Shown: positions 23,860-31,224 of the stretch, piece by piece | How the letters are laid out: each line of letters opens with the position of its first letter | Numbering within the stretch: position 1 is the first letter of the stretch | Assembly: GCF_000787855.1 (NCBI RefSeq) | Contig: NZ_BBPQ01000003.1 | Coordinates: 133,273-169,756 of the forward strand | Direction: 5' to 3' | DNA from: Streptacidiphilus anmyonensis | GTDB lineage: Bacteria; Actinomycetota; Actinomycetes; Streptomycetales; Streptomycetaceae | DNA length: 36,484 bases | The notes under the pieces: model-generated | The model's input: the letters and a program-made list of their open reading frames with translations, nothing else | Databases searched by the model: none | What the model was told of the DNA's origin: nothing | Translations under genes and position numbers: made by a program

Positions 23860-24230
23860 CGCTGCTGCGGGATGACCCGGCCGACGTGCGAGAAGGGCTG
23901 GCGGCGCCAGTCCAGCTCGGCGGGGAGCGTCAGGAACTCGGCGAGCGAGGGCTCGGCGTCCAGCAGCTGGTCCTCCTCGTCGGCGTCGTCCAGCCAACGG
24001 CCGGAGCCCTGGCAGACGGTGGCGGAGAAGGGGTGCCACGGCGTGGTCACGACGGCGTGCTGTGGAAAGCGCTCCTCGTCGTCCAGAACGGCGATCGGAC
24101 GGTGGCAGTCGGGGCAGCGGAACCGGGTGATCTCCCAGGTCTCCGCCTCGCCCGGGTCGGTGCCCGGCGTTCTGGCCTCGATGTCGGCCTCTTCGTTCCG
24201 GACAGCGCTGAGCTGCTCGACAACAGTCAT
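23847..24230 (-). CDS. Conserved small protein with one CxxC motif
   Basis: 127 aa from an ATG at 24230, with GGGGGAG 5 nt upstream; a longer in-frame reading to 24287 lacks such a site. The only clear motif is FRCPDCHRPIAVLDDEE (about 37-53), half of a zinc-ribbon. The rest is rich in Asp, Glu, Trp and Pro. I do not recognise a function. It is divergent from the Lrp-type regulator and its 3' end overlaps the APH-family kinase gene on the other strand by 13 nt. Confidence 0.75.
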   Translation of the reverse strand: MTVVEQLSAVRNEEADIEARTPGTDPGEAETWEITRFRCPDCHRPIAVLDDEERFPQHAVVTTPWHPFSATVCQGSGRWLDDADEEDQLLDAEPSLAEFLTLPAELDWRRQPFSHVGRVIPQQRQAA

Positions 24231-24370
24231 GTGAACTCCCCCTGGAGCAGGCACGCGGACCTCTGACGCCGCGACCATAGCGACCACTTCCCATCCAGGG
24301 CACCGGATAACCCTGAGGGTGCGGGCGGCTCCGGCAAGGGCCTGTGTCCTTGCTCACACGACGCGTCGGC

Positions 24371-24376
24371 TAAGTT
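24371..24376 (+). promoter_or_regulatory. Candidate -10 box (TAAGTT) of a leaderless lrp-type mRNA
   Basis: TAAGTT fits TANNNT and ends 6 nt before the GTG at 24383; TTGCTC at 24350-24355 is a possible -35 with a short 15-nt spacer. There is no Shine-Dalgarno sequence before the GTG. Confidence 0.45.
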
Positions 24377-24382
24377 GTCCGG

Positions 24383-24826
24383 GTGGAGGAACTCGATCGA
24401 CAGATCGTGCAGCTGCTGGTCGCGGACGGCCGGATGAGCTACACGGACCTGGGCAAGGCCACCGGCCTGTCCACCTCGGCGGTGCACCAGCGGGTGCGAC
24501 GCCTCGAACAGCGCGGCGTGATCCGCGGCTACGCCGCGATCGTCGACCCGGAGGCGGTCAACCTGCCGCTGACGGCGTTCATCTCAGTCAAACCCTTCGA
24601 CCCCAGCGCACCGGACGACACCCCCGAACGGCTCGCCGGGATCGAGGAGATCGAGGCCTGCCACAGCGTGGCCGGCGACGAGAACTACATCCTCAAGATC
24701 CGCGTGGCCACCCCGGGTGATCTGGAGGACCTGCTCGCGCGGATCCGCTCGGCGGCCGGCGTCTCGACCAGAACCACGGTCGTGCTCAGCACCCCCTACG
24801 AGGCGCGCCCGCCCCAGCTGAAGTAG
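24383..24826 (+). CDS. Lrp/AsnC-family transcriptional regulator
   Basis: 147 aa. The N-terminal AsnC HTH is clear: MEELDRQIVQLLVADGRMSY, LGKATGLSTSAVHQRVRRLE, QRGVIRGYAAIVDPEAV. The C-terminal RAM/effector domain has the VAGDENYILKIRV and DLEDLLARIRSAAGVSTRTT segments. It should form octamers that respond to an amino acid or related ligand. It lies 70 nt before a co-directional amidohydrolase gene and is divergent from the CxxC protein. The GTG start has no SD; see the -10 box 6 nt upstream. Confidence 0.95.
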   Translation: MEELDRQIVQLLVADGRMSYTDLGKATGLSTSAVHQRVRRLEQRGVIRGYAAIVDPEAVNLPLTAFISVKPFDPSAPDDTPERLAGIEEIEACHSVAGDENYILKIRVATPGDLEDLLARIRSAAGVSTRTTVVLSTPYEARPPQLK

Positions 24827-24883
24827 GGCGGCCGCGGCGGGACCGCCCCCGGGGCTGGTCACGGCGTCGTCGGCGTCGTCTCA

Positions 24884-24889
24884 TAAGGT
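24884..24889 (+). promoter_or_regulatory. Candidate -10 box (TAAGGT) before the amidohydrolase gene
   Basis: TAAGGT ends 7 nt before the ATG at 24897, again the leaderless spacing. The same bases (AAGGTGG) could be read as a Shine-Dalgarno site, so this is ambiguous. No good -35 is visible. Confidence 0.35.
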
Positions 24890-24896
24890 GGACCGC

Positions 24897-26537
24897 ATGA
24901 CCGCCGCAGCACCGCTCCCCGCCCTCGCCGACTCCGCCGCGCGCACGGTCCTGCTGCGCGGCGGCGACGTCTACAGCCCCGCCGACCCCTTCGCCACCGC
25001 CCTGCTGATGCAGGACGGCGTCGTCGCCTGGGTCGGTGAGGAGGGCGCGGCCGAGAGCTACGCCCGCGACGCCGACCTCGTCGTGGACCTGGCGGGCGCC
25101 CTGGTCACCCCGGCGTTCGTGGACGCCCACGTGCACGCCACGTCGACCGGCCTCGCCCTCACCGGCCTGGATCTGACGGCCTGCCCGAGCCTGGGCGAGG
25201 CGCTGGCGCGCATCCGCGCCTTCGTCCGCGCGTCCGGCGTCGGGCCGGGCGGCGTGCTGCTCGGCCACGGCTGGGACGAGGCCAAGTGGCCCGAGCGCCG
25301 CGCGCCCAGCCTCGCCGAGCTCGACGAGGCCGCCGACGGCACCGCGCTCTACCTCTCCCGCACCGACGTCCACTCCGCGCTCGCCTCCACGGCCCTGCGC
25401 GCCCTCGCGGGCCCGGAGTTGCCGGGTCTGCCCGGACACCTGCCCGAGGGCCCGCTCAGCCGCGCCGCCCACCACGCCGTCCGGGCCGCCGCCCTGGGCC
25501 ATCTGACCGCCCCGCAGCGCGAGGCCGCGCAGCGGGCCACACTGGCCCACGCGGTCACCCTCGGCATCGGCGCCCTCCACGAGTGCGCGGGCCCGCAGAT
25601 CTCCTCCGAGGCGGACCTGACGGGTCTGCTGGCCCTGGCGGCGGCCGGCGGCGGTCCGGAGGTCTTCGGCTACTGGGGCGAGCTCGGCGCGGTCGACACC
25701 GCCCGCCGCCTGGGCGCGGTCGGCGCGGGCGGAGACCTCTTCATCGACGGCGCGCTCGGCTCCCACACCGCGTGCCTGCACGCCGCCTACGCCGACGAGG
25801 AGCACACCGGCGCCTCCTACCTCAGCGCCGAGGACGTCGCCGACCACGTCCACGCCTGCACCGAGGCGGGCCTCCAGGCGGGCTTCCACGCCATCGGGGA
25901 CGGCGCGCTGGGGGCCCTGGTCGCTGGCGTCCGCGCGGTCGCCGAGAAGCTCGGCCTGGAGCGCGTCCGAGCCCTGCGGCACCGTGTCGAGCACGCCGAG
26001 CTGCTGACCCCCGAGCAGATCGCCGCCTTCGCCGAGCTCGGCCTCACCGCGTCCGTGCAGCCCGCGTTCGACGCGTTCTGGGGCGGCGAGTCCGGTATGT
26101 ACGTCGACCGCCTCGGCGCGGAGCGCGCCCGCACGATGAACCCCTTCGCGGCGCTGCTGCGCGCGGGCGTCCCGCTGGCCTTCGGCTCCGACGCGCCGGT
26201 CACCCCGCTGGACCCGTGGGGCACGGTCCGCGCGGCGGCCTTCCACCGCACGCCCGAGCACCGCGTCTCCGCGCGGGCGGCGTTCACCGCCCACACGCGC
26301 GGCGGATGGCGCGCCCTGGGGCGCGACGACGCCGGCACCCTCGTCCCCGGTGCGCCCGCGTCCCTCGCGGTCTGGGCGCCGACCGACCTGATCGTCCAGG
26401 CCCCGGACGAGATCATCCGCAACTGGTCCACGGACCCCCGCAGCGGCGTCCCGGGCCTGCCCGACCTCACGCCGGGTCGGGAGCTGCCGAGCTGTCTCGC
26501 GACGCTCGTGAACGGTAAGACTGTGCACATGCGCTAG
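24897..26537 (+). CDS. YtcJ-like amidohydrolase (amidohydrolase family 3)
   Basis: 546 aa metal-dependent TIM-barrel hydrolase. The first metal motif is DAHVHA (His78, His80). Further motifs are GHGWDEAKWPERRAPSLAEL, typical of YtcJ proteins, FIDGALGSHTA, GFHAIGDGAL, RHRVEHAELL and FGSDAPVTPLDPW with the late catalytic Asp. An N-terminal and C-terminal beta-sandwich flank the barrel. Members hydrolyse amides or formamides; the substrate here is unknown. The ATG at 24897 fits the family better than the GTG three codons upstream. The Lrp-type gene precedes it and may regulate it. A long inverted repeat follows. Confidence 0.92.
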   Translation: MTAAAPLPALADSAARTVLLRGGDVYSPADPFATALLMQDGVVAWVGEEGAAESYARDADLVVDLAGALVTPAFVDAHVHATSTGLALTGLDLTACPSLGEALARIRAFVRASGVGPGGVLLGHGWDEAKWPERRAPSLAELDEAADGTALYLSRTDVHSALASTALRALAGPELPGLPGHLPEGPLSRAAHHAVRAAALGHLTAPQREAAQRATLAHAVTLGIGALHECAGPQISSEADLTGLLALAAAGGGPEVFGYWGELGAVDTARRLGAVGAGGDLFIDGALGSHTACLHAAYADEEHTGASYLSAEDVADHVHACTEAGLQAGFHAIGDGALGALVAGVRAVAEKLGLERVRALRHRVEHAELLTPEQIAAFAELGLTASVQPAFDAFWGGESGMYVDRLGAERARTMNPFAALLRAGVPLAFGSDAPVTPLDPWGTVRAAAFHRTPEHRVSARAAFTAHTRGGWRALGRDDAGTLVPGAPASLAVWAPTDLIVQAPDEIIRNWSTDPRSGVPGLPDLTPGRELPSCLATLVNGKTVHMR

Positions 26538-26540
26538 CCG

Positions 26541-26649
26541 CTCAGGGGGGCGGGGGACTGCGCGAGAAACCACCCTGTGCGGACGGCCCTGCGCCTTCGG
26601 TCCGGCACATGGGTGGGTGGCTTGTCGCGCAGTTCCCCGCGCCCCTGAG
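26541..26649. repeat. Interspersed inverted repeat, full-length copy (109 bp)
   Basis: The left arm (26541-26575, starting CTCAGGGGGGCGGGGGACTG) is an imperfect complement of the right arm (26611-26649, ending CCCCGCGCCCCTGAG). The inner part (TGTGCGGAC with GTCCGGCACA) also pairs, so the whole could fold into one long hairpin. It begins 4 nt after the amidohydrolase stop and ends just before the SLATT gene. The sequence type is one I remember as scattered between genes in streptomycetes. Confidence 0.8.
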
Positions 26650-26677
26650 GTGAGTGCAACTGGACCTAGGGGGAAGA

Positions 26678-27139
26678 GTGACCGGACCGGCCGAGGCGCA
26701 ACTCGAGTTCGTCGCCGCCGAGGTGCGCCGCATCATGGCGGCGGTGAAGCGGCACCAGAACGGGGACCGCCGACGCGCCTTCGGGCTGCAGATGGCGACA
26801 GTGACGCTGTCCGCCTGTTCGACCGTGCTGCTCGGCGTCCGGGTCGGGGATCCGGGGCGGCAGGTCCTGCTGGATGTCGCGCTCGGCATCAGCGCGCTCA
26901 TCACCGTCCTCGCCGCCTGGGACGCCTTCTTCTCGCACCGCTCACTCTGGATCCAGGCCAGCCAGACCGTCCTGCGGCTCGAATCGCTCGACCGGGACAT
27001 CACCTTCTACAGCAAGGGCCTCACCGACGGCCCCGCCTCCGACCAGGTCCGGGAGTTCCTGGAGCGGCTCGACGAGATCCTGCGGGAGCACCACGACGGG
27101 TGGGCCAAACTGCGGCGTCGGGAGCCCGACGCCGCGTAG
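26678..27139 (+). CDS. SLATT-domain (DUF4231-type) two-helix membrane protein
   Basis: 153 aa from a GTG with AGGGGG 4 nt upstream; a GTG at 26654 is possible but has no SD. Two membrane helices (about 38-58, LQMATVTLSACSTVLLGVRV, and 68-86, VALGISALITVLAAW) are followed by a conserved aromatic segment SLWIQASQTVLRLESLDRD and a cytosolic helix ending near EHHDGWAKLRRRE. This is the SLATT plan, proposed as a pore-forming effector in nucleotide-activated defence systems. No CD-NTase, SLOG or other sensor gene is adjacent, so a defence role here is not shown. Confidence 0.75.
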   Translation: MTGPAEAQLEFVAAEVRRIMAAVKRHQNGDRRRAFGLQMATVTLSACSTVLLGVRVGDPGRQVLLDVALGISALITVLAAWDAFFSHRSLWIQASQTVLRLESLDRDITFYSKGLTDGPASDQVREFLERLDEILREHHDGWAKLRRREPDAA

Positions 27140-27259
27140 CAGAGCGCGGTCCCCGCCGCCCGGATTCCGCCGAACGAAGGGTTGGCCCGAACCCGGTCCG
27201 GGCCCCAGCGCACCGCGCTGACCTGCGGCGTAACGTCGTCTGCCCAGGTAACACCCCGG

Positions 27260-27290
27260 TTGACAGGCCCTGCGGGGCCGCGAGTAGGTT
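27260..27290 (+). promoter_or_regulatory. Promoter candidate with 19-bp spacer and central dyad
   Basis: TTGACA (27260-27265) and TAGGTT (27285-27290) are near-consensus boxes 19 bp apart, and the spacer holds GGCCC-TGCG-GGGCC. The long spacer with a dyad resembles MerR-controlled promoters. Transcription would run through about 350 nt before lnt. Confidence 0.5.
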
Positions 27291-27642
27291 CGTCGTCGTC
27301 CACCGGACAGCAGACCCACGCCAAACCCGGGACCGCCGTTGGTCTCCACCGCCAGGAGCCGGCGCCGCCGGACCGGGGAGCGCGGGCCTCGGCGCGAGCG
27401 CGCGCAAGCGCGCCTCGCGGCGACGGGTGTGGACTCCGGGCTCGGCCCGGACGCTCAGTAGACAACGGCTTCTGGTCGGCCCGCAGCCAGCAGGTCCCGA
27501 GTCGGACCGAAGAGCGTCCGGGCCGTTTCCGTGCCGCGACCTGGCACGCGCTCCCTCAGGTCCGCTCTCACCTGCACTTAACCGCAGGATGTACCGTCTT
27601 CCCACAGCCCCTGGAATCATCTGCTGCGGATTGGCGGCGAAC
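27291..27642 (+). other. Non-coding stretch upstream of lnt with stable hairpins
   Basis: No reading frame here looks coding. It holds a hairpin with a GCAA tetraloop (GCGAGCGCGC at 27394-27403 with 27408-27418, one bulged C) and TCCGGGC-TCG-GCCCGGA (27435-27451). It could be a structured lnt leader or a separate RNA. A TACCGT at 27592-27597 might be a second, proximal -10. Confidence 0.4.
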
Positions 27643-29280
27643 GTGCCCTTGACCCTGGAATCGGACGACCGTTCCAAGGACCTCGCGGAGGCCGGAGCGC
27701 GCCCGCCGCGTCTCGTCCGGATCGGCGCCCGGATCCGCCGCGGCCTGCCGCGCACCGCCCTCGCCGCGCTCTGCGGCGTGCTGCTCGCGCTGTCGTTTCC
27801 CTCCGTCGGCATCTGGCCGCTGTCGCTCGTCGCCGTCGCCGGCCTGAGCCTGCTCACGTACGGGCGCACGGCGCGGCAGGGCGCCTGGACGGGTCTGGTC
27901 TTCGGCCTGGTCTTCATGCTGTGGCTGCTGCTGTGGATCGACGTCATCGGCTACGACGCCTGGGCGCTGCTCTCCGTCGCCGAGGCGCTCTTCCTGACCG
28001 CCATGGGCGCCGGGCTCGCGGTCGTCTCCCGGCTGCGCTTCTGGCCGCTGTGGACCGCGTGCCTGTGGGTGGCCCAGGAGTGGGCGCGCGACCGGGTGCC
28101 GCTCGGCGGCTTCCCGTGGGGGCGCCTCGCGTTCGCCAACACCTCCTCGCCGTTCACGCCGCTCGCGGCGCTCGGCGGGGCACCGCTGGTCAGCTTCGCG
28201 GTCGCGCTCTGCGGTGCGCTGCTCGCGGCGGCGGTGCTGGCGCTGCGCACCCGAGAGGGCCGGGAGCGCAGCGGTCGTCTCGGGCTCGCCTGCGTGGCGG
28301 GCGCGGCCGTGGCCGGCGTCGTCGGCTACGCGGTCCCGCTGCCGACCGCCGGGACCACCGCGGGCGGCCCTGCCTACGCGCAGATCGGCGTGGTCCAGGG
28401 CAACGTGCCGCACGCCGGCATGGACTTCCTCGGCCGCCCGATGCAGGTGCTCGACAACCACGTCGCGGCGACCTTCGACCTGATGAACAAGGTCGACGCG
28501 GGCAAGCTCCCGCAGCCGCAGCTGGTGATCTGGCCGGAGAACTCCTCCGACGTCAACCCGTACAACACGCCCGCCGCCTACGACGCGATCAGCCAGGCCG
28601 CGGGGCGCACCGGTGTGCCGATGCTGGTCGGCGCGCTCGTCGATGGACCGGACGCGCAGCACGTGATGAACGAGGGGATCGTCTGGGACCCGAAGACGGG
28701 CCCCGGCGCGCACTACACCAAGCAGCACCCGGTGCCGTTCGGCGAGTACGTGCCGTTCCGCTCGATCCTGATGAAGTACATCACCCGCCTCCAGCGGGTG
28801 GCCCGCGACTTCTACCCGGGCGACAAGACCGGCATCCTCCAGGTCGGCCCGGCGAAGATCGGCGACGTGATCTGCTTCGAGGTCGCCTACGACGGCATCG
28901 TCCACGACGCGGTCGCCAAGGGCGGCCGGGTCCTGGTCGTGCAGACCAACAACGCGACGTACGAGCACACCGACCAGCCGGACCAGCAGTTCGCCATGTC
29001 CCGCCTGCGCGCGGTCGAGCACGGGCGCGCCGTGGTGATCGCCGCGACCAGCGGCATCAGCGCGGTCATCGCTCCGGACGGCTCGGTCGTCCAGCGCACG
29101 CAGCTGGCCACGCAGGCCGAGCTCGACGTCAAGGTCCCGCTGCGTGACGGCCTCACCCTGGCCGACCGCGTCGGCGCCGGGCCGGAGTGGGCGCTGTCCT
29201 TCGTCGGCCTCGGCGCGGTCGCCTTCGCGGCCTGGACGCGCCGCCGGCGCTCCTCGGGAACGCCTGGAACACCGGCCTGA
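27643..29280 (+). CDS. lnt: Apolipoprotein N-acyltransferase
   Basis: 545 aa from a GTG at 27643; an in-frame ATG at 27589 would add 18 residues, and neither start has a strong SD. The N-terminal half has six or more membrane helices (about 30-235). The C-terminal nitrilase domain carries the catalytic triad Glu299 (WPENSS), Lys360 (HYTKQHPVPFGEYVP) and Cys411 (VICFEVAYD). Lnt adds the third acyl chain to the N-terminal cysteine of lipoproteins at the outer face of the membrane. In mycobacteria Lnt is fused or adjacent to the mannosyltransferase Ppm1 next to rbpA; here no Ppm1 domain or gene follows. Confidence 0.94.
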   Translation: MPLTLESDDRSKDLAEAGARPPRLVRIGARIRRGLPRTALAALCGVLLALSFPSVGIWPLSLVAVAGLSLLTYGRTARQGAWTGLVFGLVFMLWLLLWIDVIGYDAWALLSVAEALFLTAMGAGLAVVSRLRFWPLWTACLWVAQEWARDRVPLGGFPWGRLAFANTSSPFTPLAALGGAPLVSFAVALCGALLAAAVLALRTREGRERSGRLGLACVAGAAVAGVVGYAVPLPTAGTTAGGPAYAQIGVVQGNVPHAGMDFLGRPMQVLDNHVAATFDLMNKVDAGKLPQPQLVIWPENSSDVNPYNTPAAYDAISQAAGRTGVPMLVGALVDGPDAQHVMNEGIVWDPKTGPGAHYTKQHPVPFGEYVPFRSILMKYITRLQRVARDFYPGDKTGILQVGPAKIGDVICFEVAYDGIVHDAVAKGGRVLVVQTNNATYEHTDQPDQQFAMSRLRAVEHGRAVVIAATSGISAVIAPDGSVVQRTQLATQAELDVKVPLRDGLTLADRVGAGPEWALSFVGLGAVAFAAWTRRRRSSGTPGTPA

Positions 29281-29334
29281 CCTCCGGCGTTCTACCGTGG
29301 AAGCCTGACACGACCAACGAAGGGCCAAGCCACG

Positions 29335-29853
29335 GTGCGCGCGTCCCGACTCAAGCGGTTCCTGCCCCTGCTCGTCGCCGCCTACGCGGTGGCCGAGCTG
29401 GTGCTCCTGGTGACGGTGGCCGAGCTGATCGGCTGGCTGCCGACGCTGCTGTTGCTGTTGGCCGGGTTCGTGGCGGGTGCGTCGGTCGTCAAGCGCGCGG
29501 GCCTGAAGGCGTTCGCGGCGGCGCGCAAGGGCAGCGTGCCGGAGGGCGAGGCGCGGACGGCGGTCACCGTCGTCGGCGGCGTCCTGCTGATGATCCCGGG
29601 CTTCATCAGCGACGTGCTCGGTCTGCTCTGCCTGGTCCCGCCGGTGGCGCGGCGCCTGCAGCGGGTGCCGATGGCGCTGCTGCGCCGCGGCCCTCTCGGC
29701 GACGCCGTCCGCCTCCAGGAGCAGGTCCGCATCCACCGGCCGGACGGCAAGGTGGTCCAGGGCCAGGTCGTCCACGAGGACGGCGCGCCCGCCTCCGGCC
29801 CGTACGACTACTCCCGCCGCGACGAGCCCCAGGACCGCGGCGAGCTGCGCTGA
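29335..29853 (+). CDS. fxsA: FxsA-family membrane protein
   Basis: 172 aa from a GTG, 54 nt after lnt. Membrane segments at about 8-27 and 28-48 (LVAAYAVAELVLLVTVAELI, LLLLLAGFVAGASVVKRAG) and about 77-105 (GGVLLMIPGFISDVLGLLCL) with the family motif MIPGFISDVLGL. FxsA of E. coli eases phage T7 exclusion when overproduced; the normal role is unknown. The C-terminal 40 residues are charged and soluble. AAGGG lies about 10 nt upstream. Confidence 0.93.
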   Translation: MRASRLKRFLPLLVAAYAVAELVLLVTVAELIGWLPTLLLLLAGFVAGASVVKRAGLKAFAAARKGSVPEGEARTAVTVVGGVLLMIPGFISDVLGLLCLVPPVARRLQRVPMALLRRGPLGDAVRLQEQVRIHRPDGKVVQGQVVHEDGAPASGPYDYSRRDEPQDRGELR

Positions 29854-29984
29854 GGCTGAGCCGCCCGACCGGCTCCGTTCCGGCGGTGGCCGCCCAGCAG
29901 CGGCGGCAGGAGAGCGGGAGCCGCCCGTTCGTGCCCGCGGCGGAGCAGCCCCGGGCGGGGGTGGCCGACCGACGCTGCGGGTCA

Positions 29985-30500
29985 CTACAGCTGGCGGCCG
30001 GGCTCGTTTCCGGTCTCCACGTAGCACGGGGTGCCCGTGGCGCGGGCCTGGAGGAAGGCCGCGGCCCGCTCGAACTGGTCGGCGTCCAGGTCCGGACGCC
30101 AGGCGTCCAGGGTGCGGACCTCCCAGCGGGTGTGCTCGGACGGGTCGAGCCGGATCGCGTGCAGTTGCGCCTCGGAGAGGACTCCGCCGTCGAAGAAGAA
30201 GCCCAGATGGCCGTAGGGCCAGTACGGGCGCGGGGGGATGAACCGCATGCCGAGCAGACGCGGCTCGCCGCCGAACTCGATGCCGGTCTCCTCCCGGCAC
30301 TCGCGGACGGCGACCTGCCAGGGGGTCTCGGCCGGGTCGTCGAGGTTGCCGCCGGGCCACTGCCAGCGCTCCAGGCGCTGCTCCTCGACCGACCTCAGCT
30401 GGAGCAGGCGTCCGGCCGTGTCGGTGAACATCAGGCAGGCGAAGACGGTCGCCTTGGGCAGCGCGGCGCTGTACTGCTCCGGGGGGATCCACTGGGGCAT
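29985..30500 (-). CDS. NUDIX hydrolase
   Basis: 171 aa from an ATG at 30500, with GGAG 6 nt upstream; an in-frame extension to 30587 runs into the terminator hairpin and is not credible. The Nudix box reads GGNLDDPAETPWQVAVRECREETGI, in two pieces GGNLDDPAE and REcREETGI; the loop before the first Glu is one residue longer than in the consensus. The box binds Mg2+ and the family hydrolyses nucleoside diphosphates linked to another group. The substrate is unknown. It lies downstream of rbpA on the same strand, separated by a strong terminator. Confidence 0.92.
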   Translation of the reverse strand: MPQWIPPEQYSAALPKATVFACLMFTDTAGRLLQLRSVEEQRLERWQWPGGNLDDPAETPWQVAVRECREETGIEFGGEPRLLGMRFIPPRPYWPYGHLGFFFDGGVLSEAQLHAIRLDPSEHTRWEVRTLDAWRPDLDADQFERAAAFLQARATGTPCYVETGNEPGRQL

Positions 30501-30535
30501 CGGCTGCTCCGGGTTCTGTGGGCGGACGCGTTCGG

Positions 30536-30585
30536 GCGCGACGAGGCCCGGGCTCCCCGCGAGGGGAGCCCGGGCCTCGTCGCGC
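30536..30585 (-). terminator. Very strong terminator after rbpA
   Basis: A perfect 23-bp stem (30536-30558 with 30563-30585) capped by a GCGA tetraloop starts 8 nt after the rbpA stop. No U-tract follows on the minus strand, as is common in streptomycetes. Confidence 0.85.
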
Positions 30586-30593
30586 AAGGCGCT

Positions 30594-30965
30594 TTACGCG
30601 CTCTTGCGGTCGCGCGGATGCACGGCGATGTTCATGCGACCGGAGCGGAGAACCTCCAGGCGCTCGGCGAGGACCTCCTCCAGCTCCTCGCGCGTGCGCC
30701 GCTCCATCAGCATGTCCCAATGCGTACGGACCGGCTTGATCTTCTTCTCTTCGGGCTCGTCACCGTCGATCAGCAGCGCCTCGCTGCCGCAGAACCGGCA
30801 CTCCCAGATGTGCGGGATCTCGGCCTCGACCGAGAAGGGCACCTCGAAGCGGTGTCCGTTCTGGCATGCGTACTCGACGGTCTGGCGAGGCGCCAGATCG
30901 ATACCGCGGTCGGTCTCGTAGCTGGTCGCCCCGAGTCGCGTGCCGCGGAGAGCTCGCTCACTCAT
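30594..30965 (-). CDS. rbpA: RNA polymerase-binding protein RbpA
   Basis: 123 aa, the expected size. N-terminal MSERALRGTRLGATSYETD, the zinc-binding-like core with Cys34/His38 (YACQNGH) and Cys56/Cys59 (WECRFCG), a basic linker EEKKIKPVRTHWDMLMERR and the sigma-interaction helix REELEEVLAERLEVLR. RbpA binds the principal sigma factor and RNA polymerase and stabilises open complexes in actinobacteria. GGGAGG lies 8 nt before the ATG. A SigR-type promoter is found upstream, in keeping with rbpA being in the SigR regulon of S. coelicolor. A strong terminator follows. Confidence 0.97.
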   Translation of the reverse strand: MSERALRGTRLGATSYETDRGIDLAPRQTVEYACQNGHRFEVPFSVEAEIPHIWECRFCGSEALLIDGDEPEEKKIKPVRTHWDMLMERRTREELEEVLAERLEVLRSGRMNIAVHPRDRKSA

Positions 30966-31028
30966 GAATCGTGCCTCCCGGGCTCTTGGCCCACAGGACT
31001 GGATGTCGCTGTCTTCGTCGGTCGGTAC

Positions 31029-31055
31029 AACGTGCGGCAACCGTCGAAGATTCCC
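31029..31055 (-). promoter_or_regulatory. SigR-type promoter of rbpA
   Basis: On the minus strand GGGAAT (31055-31050), an 18-nt spacer and GTT (31031-31029) match the SigR consensus GGGAAT-N18-GTT exactly. The site is about 65 nt before the rbpA ATG. It implies induction by thiol-oxidative stress. Confidence 0.85.
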
Positions 31056-31224
31056 GCAGTACGCGCGCGACTTACGTCACGCCGCCCAAGTTTGTACCCA
31101 CCCGCGTCCGATTTGTCACATCTGGGGGCAGATATCACCCTCGGTTGACCTATCGTGTCGCGCAGTCACGAAATGACAGACCTCCGCACGGCCTCCACGG
31201 CGCCTTCACGGGATGCCCCGCGGG

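Noticed and set aside
27182-27652. Plus-strand ORF between the SLATT gene and lnt
   Set aside because: Low-complexity composition, no SD, no motif, and it overlaps the lnt start; the stretch looks like leader or RNA.
27568-30720. 1050-codon minus-strand open frame over lnt, fxsA and the NUDIX region
   Set aside because: Antisense shadow of genes with clear catalytic motifs; no domain visible in its own translation.
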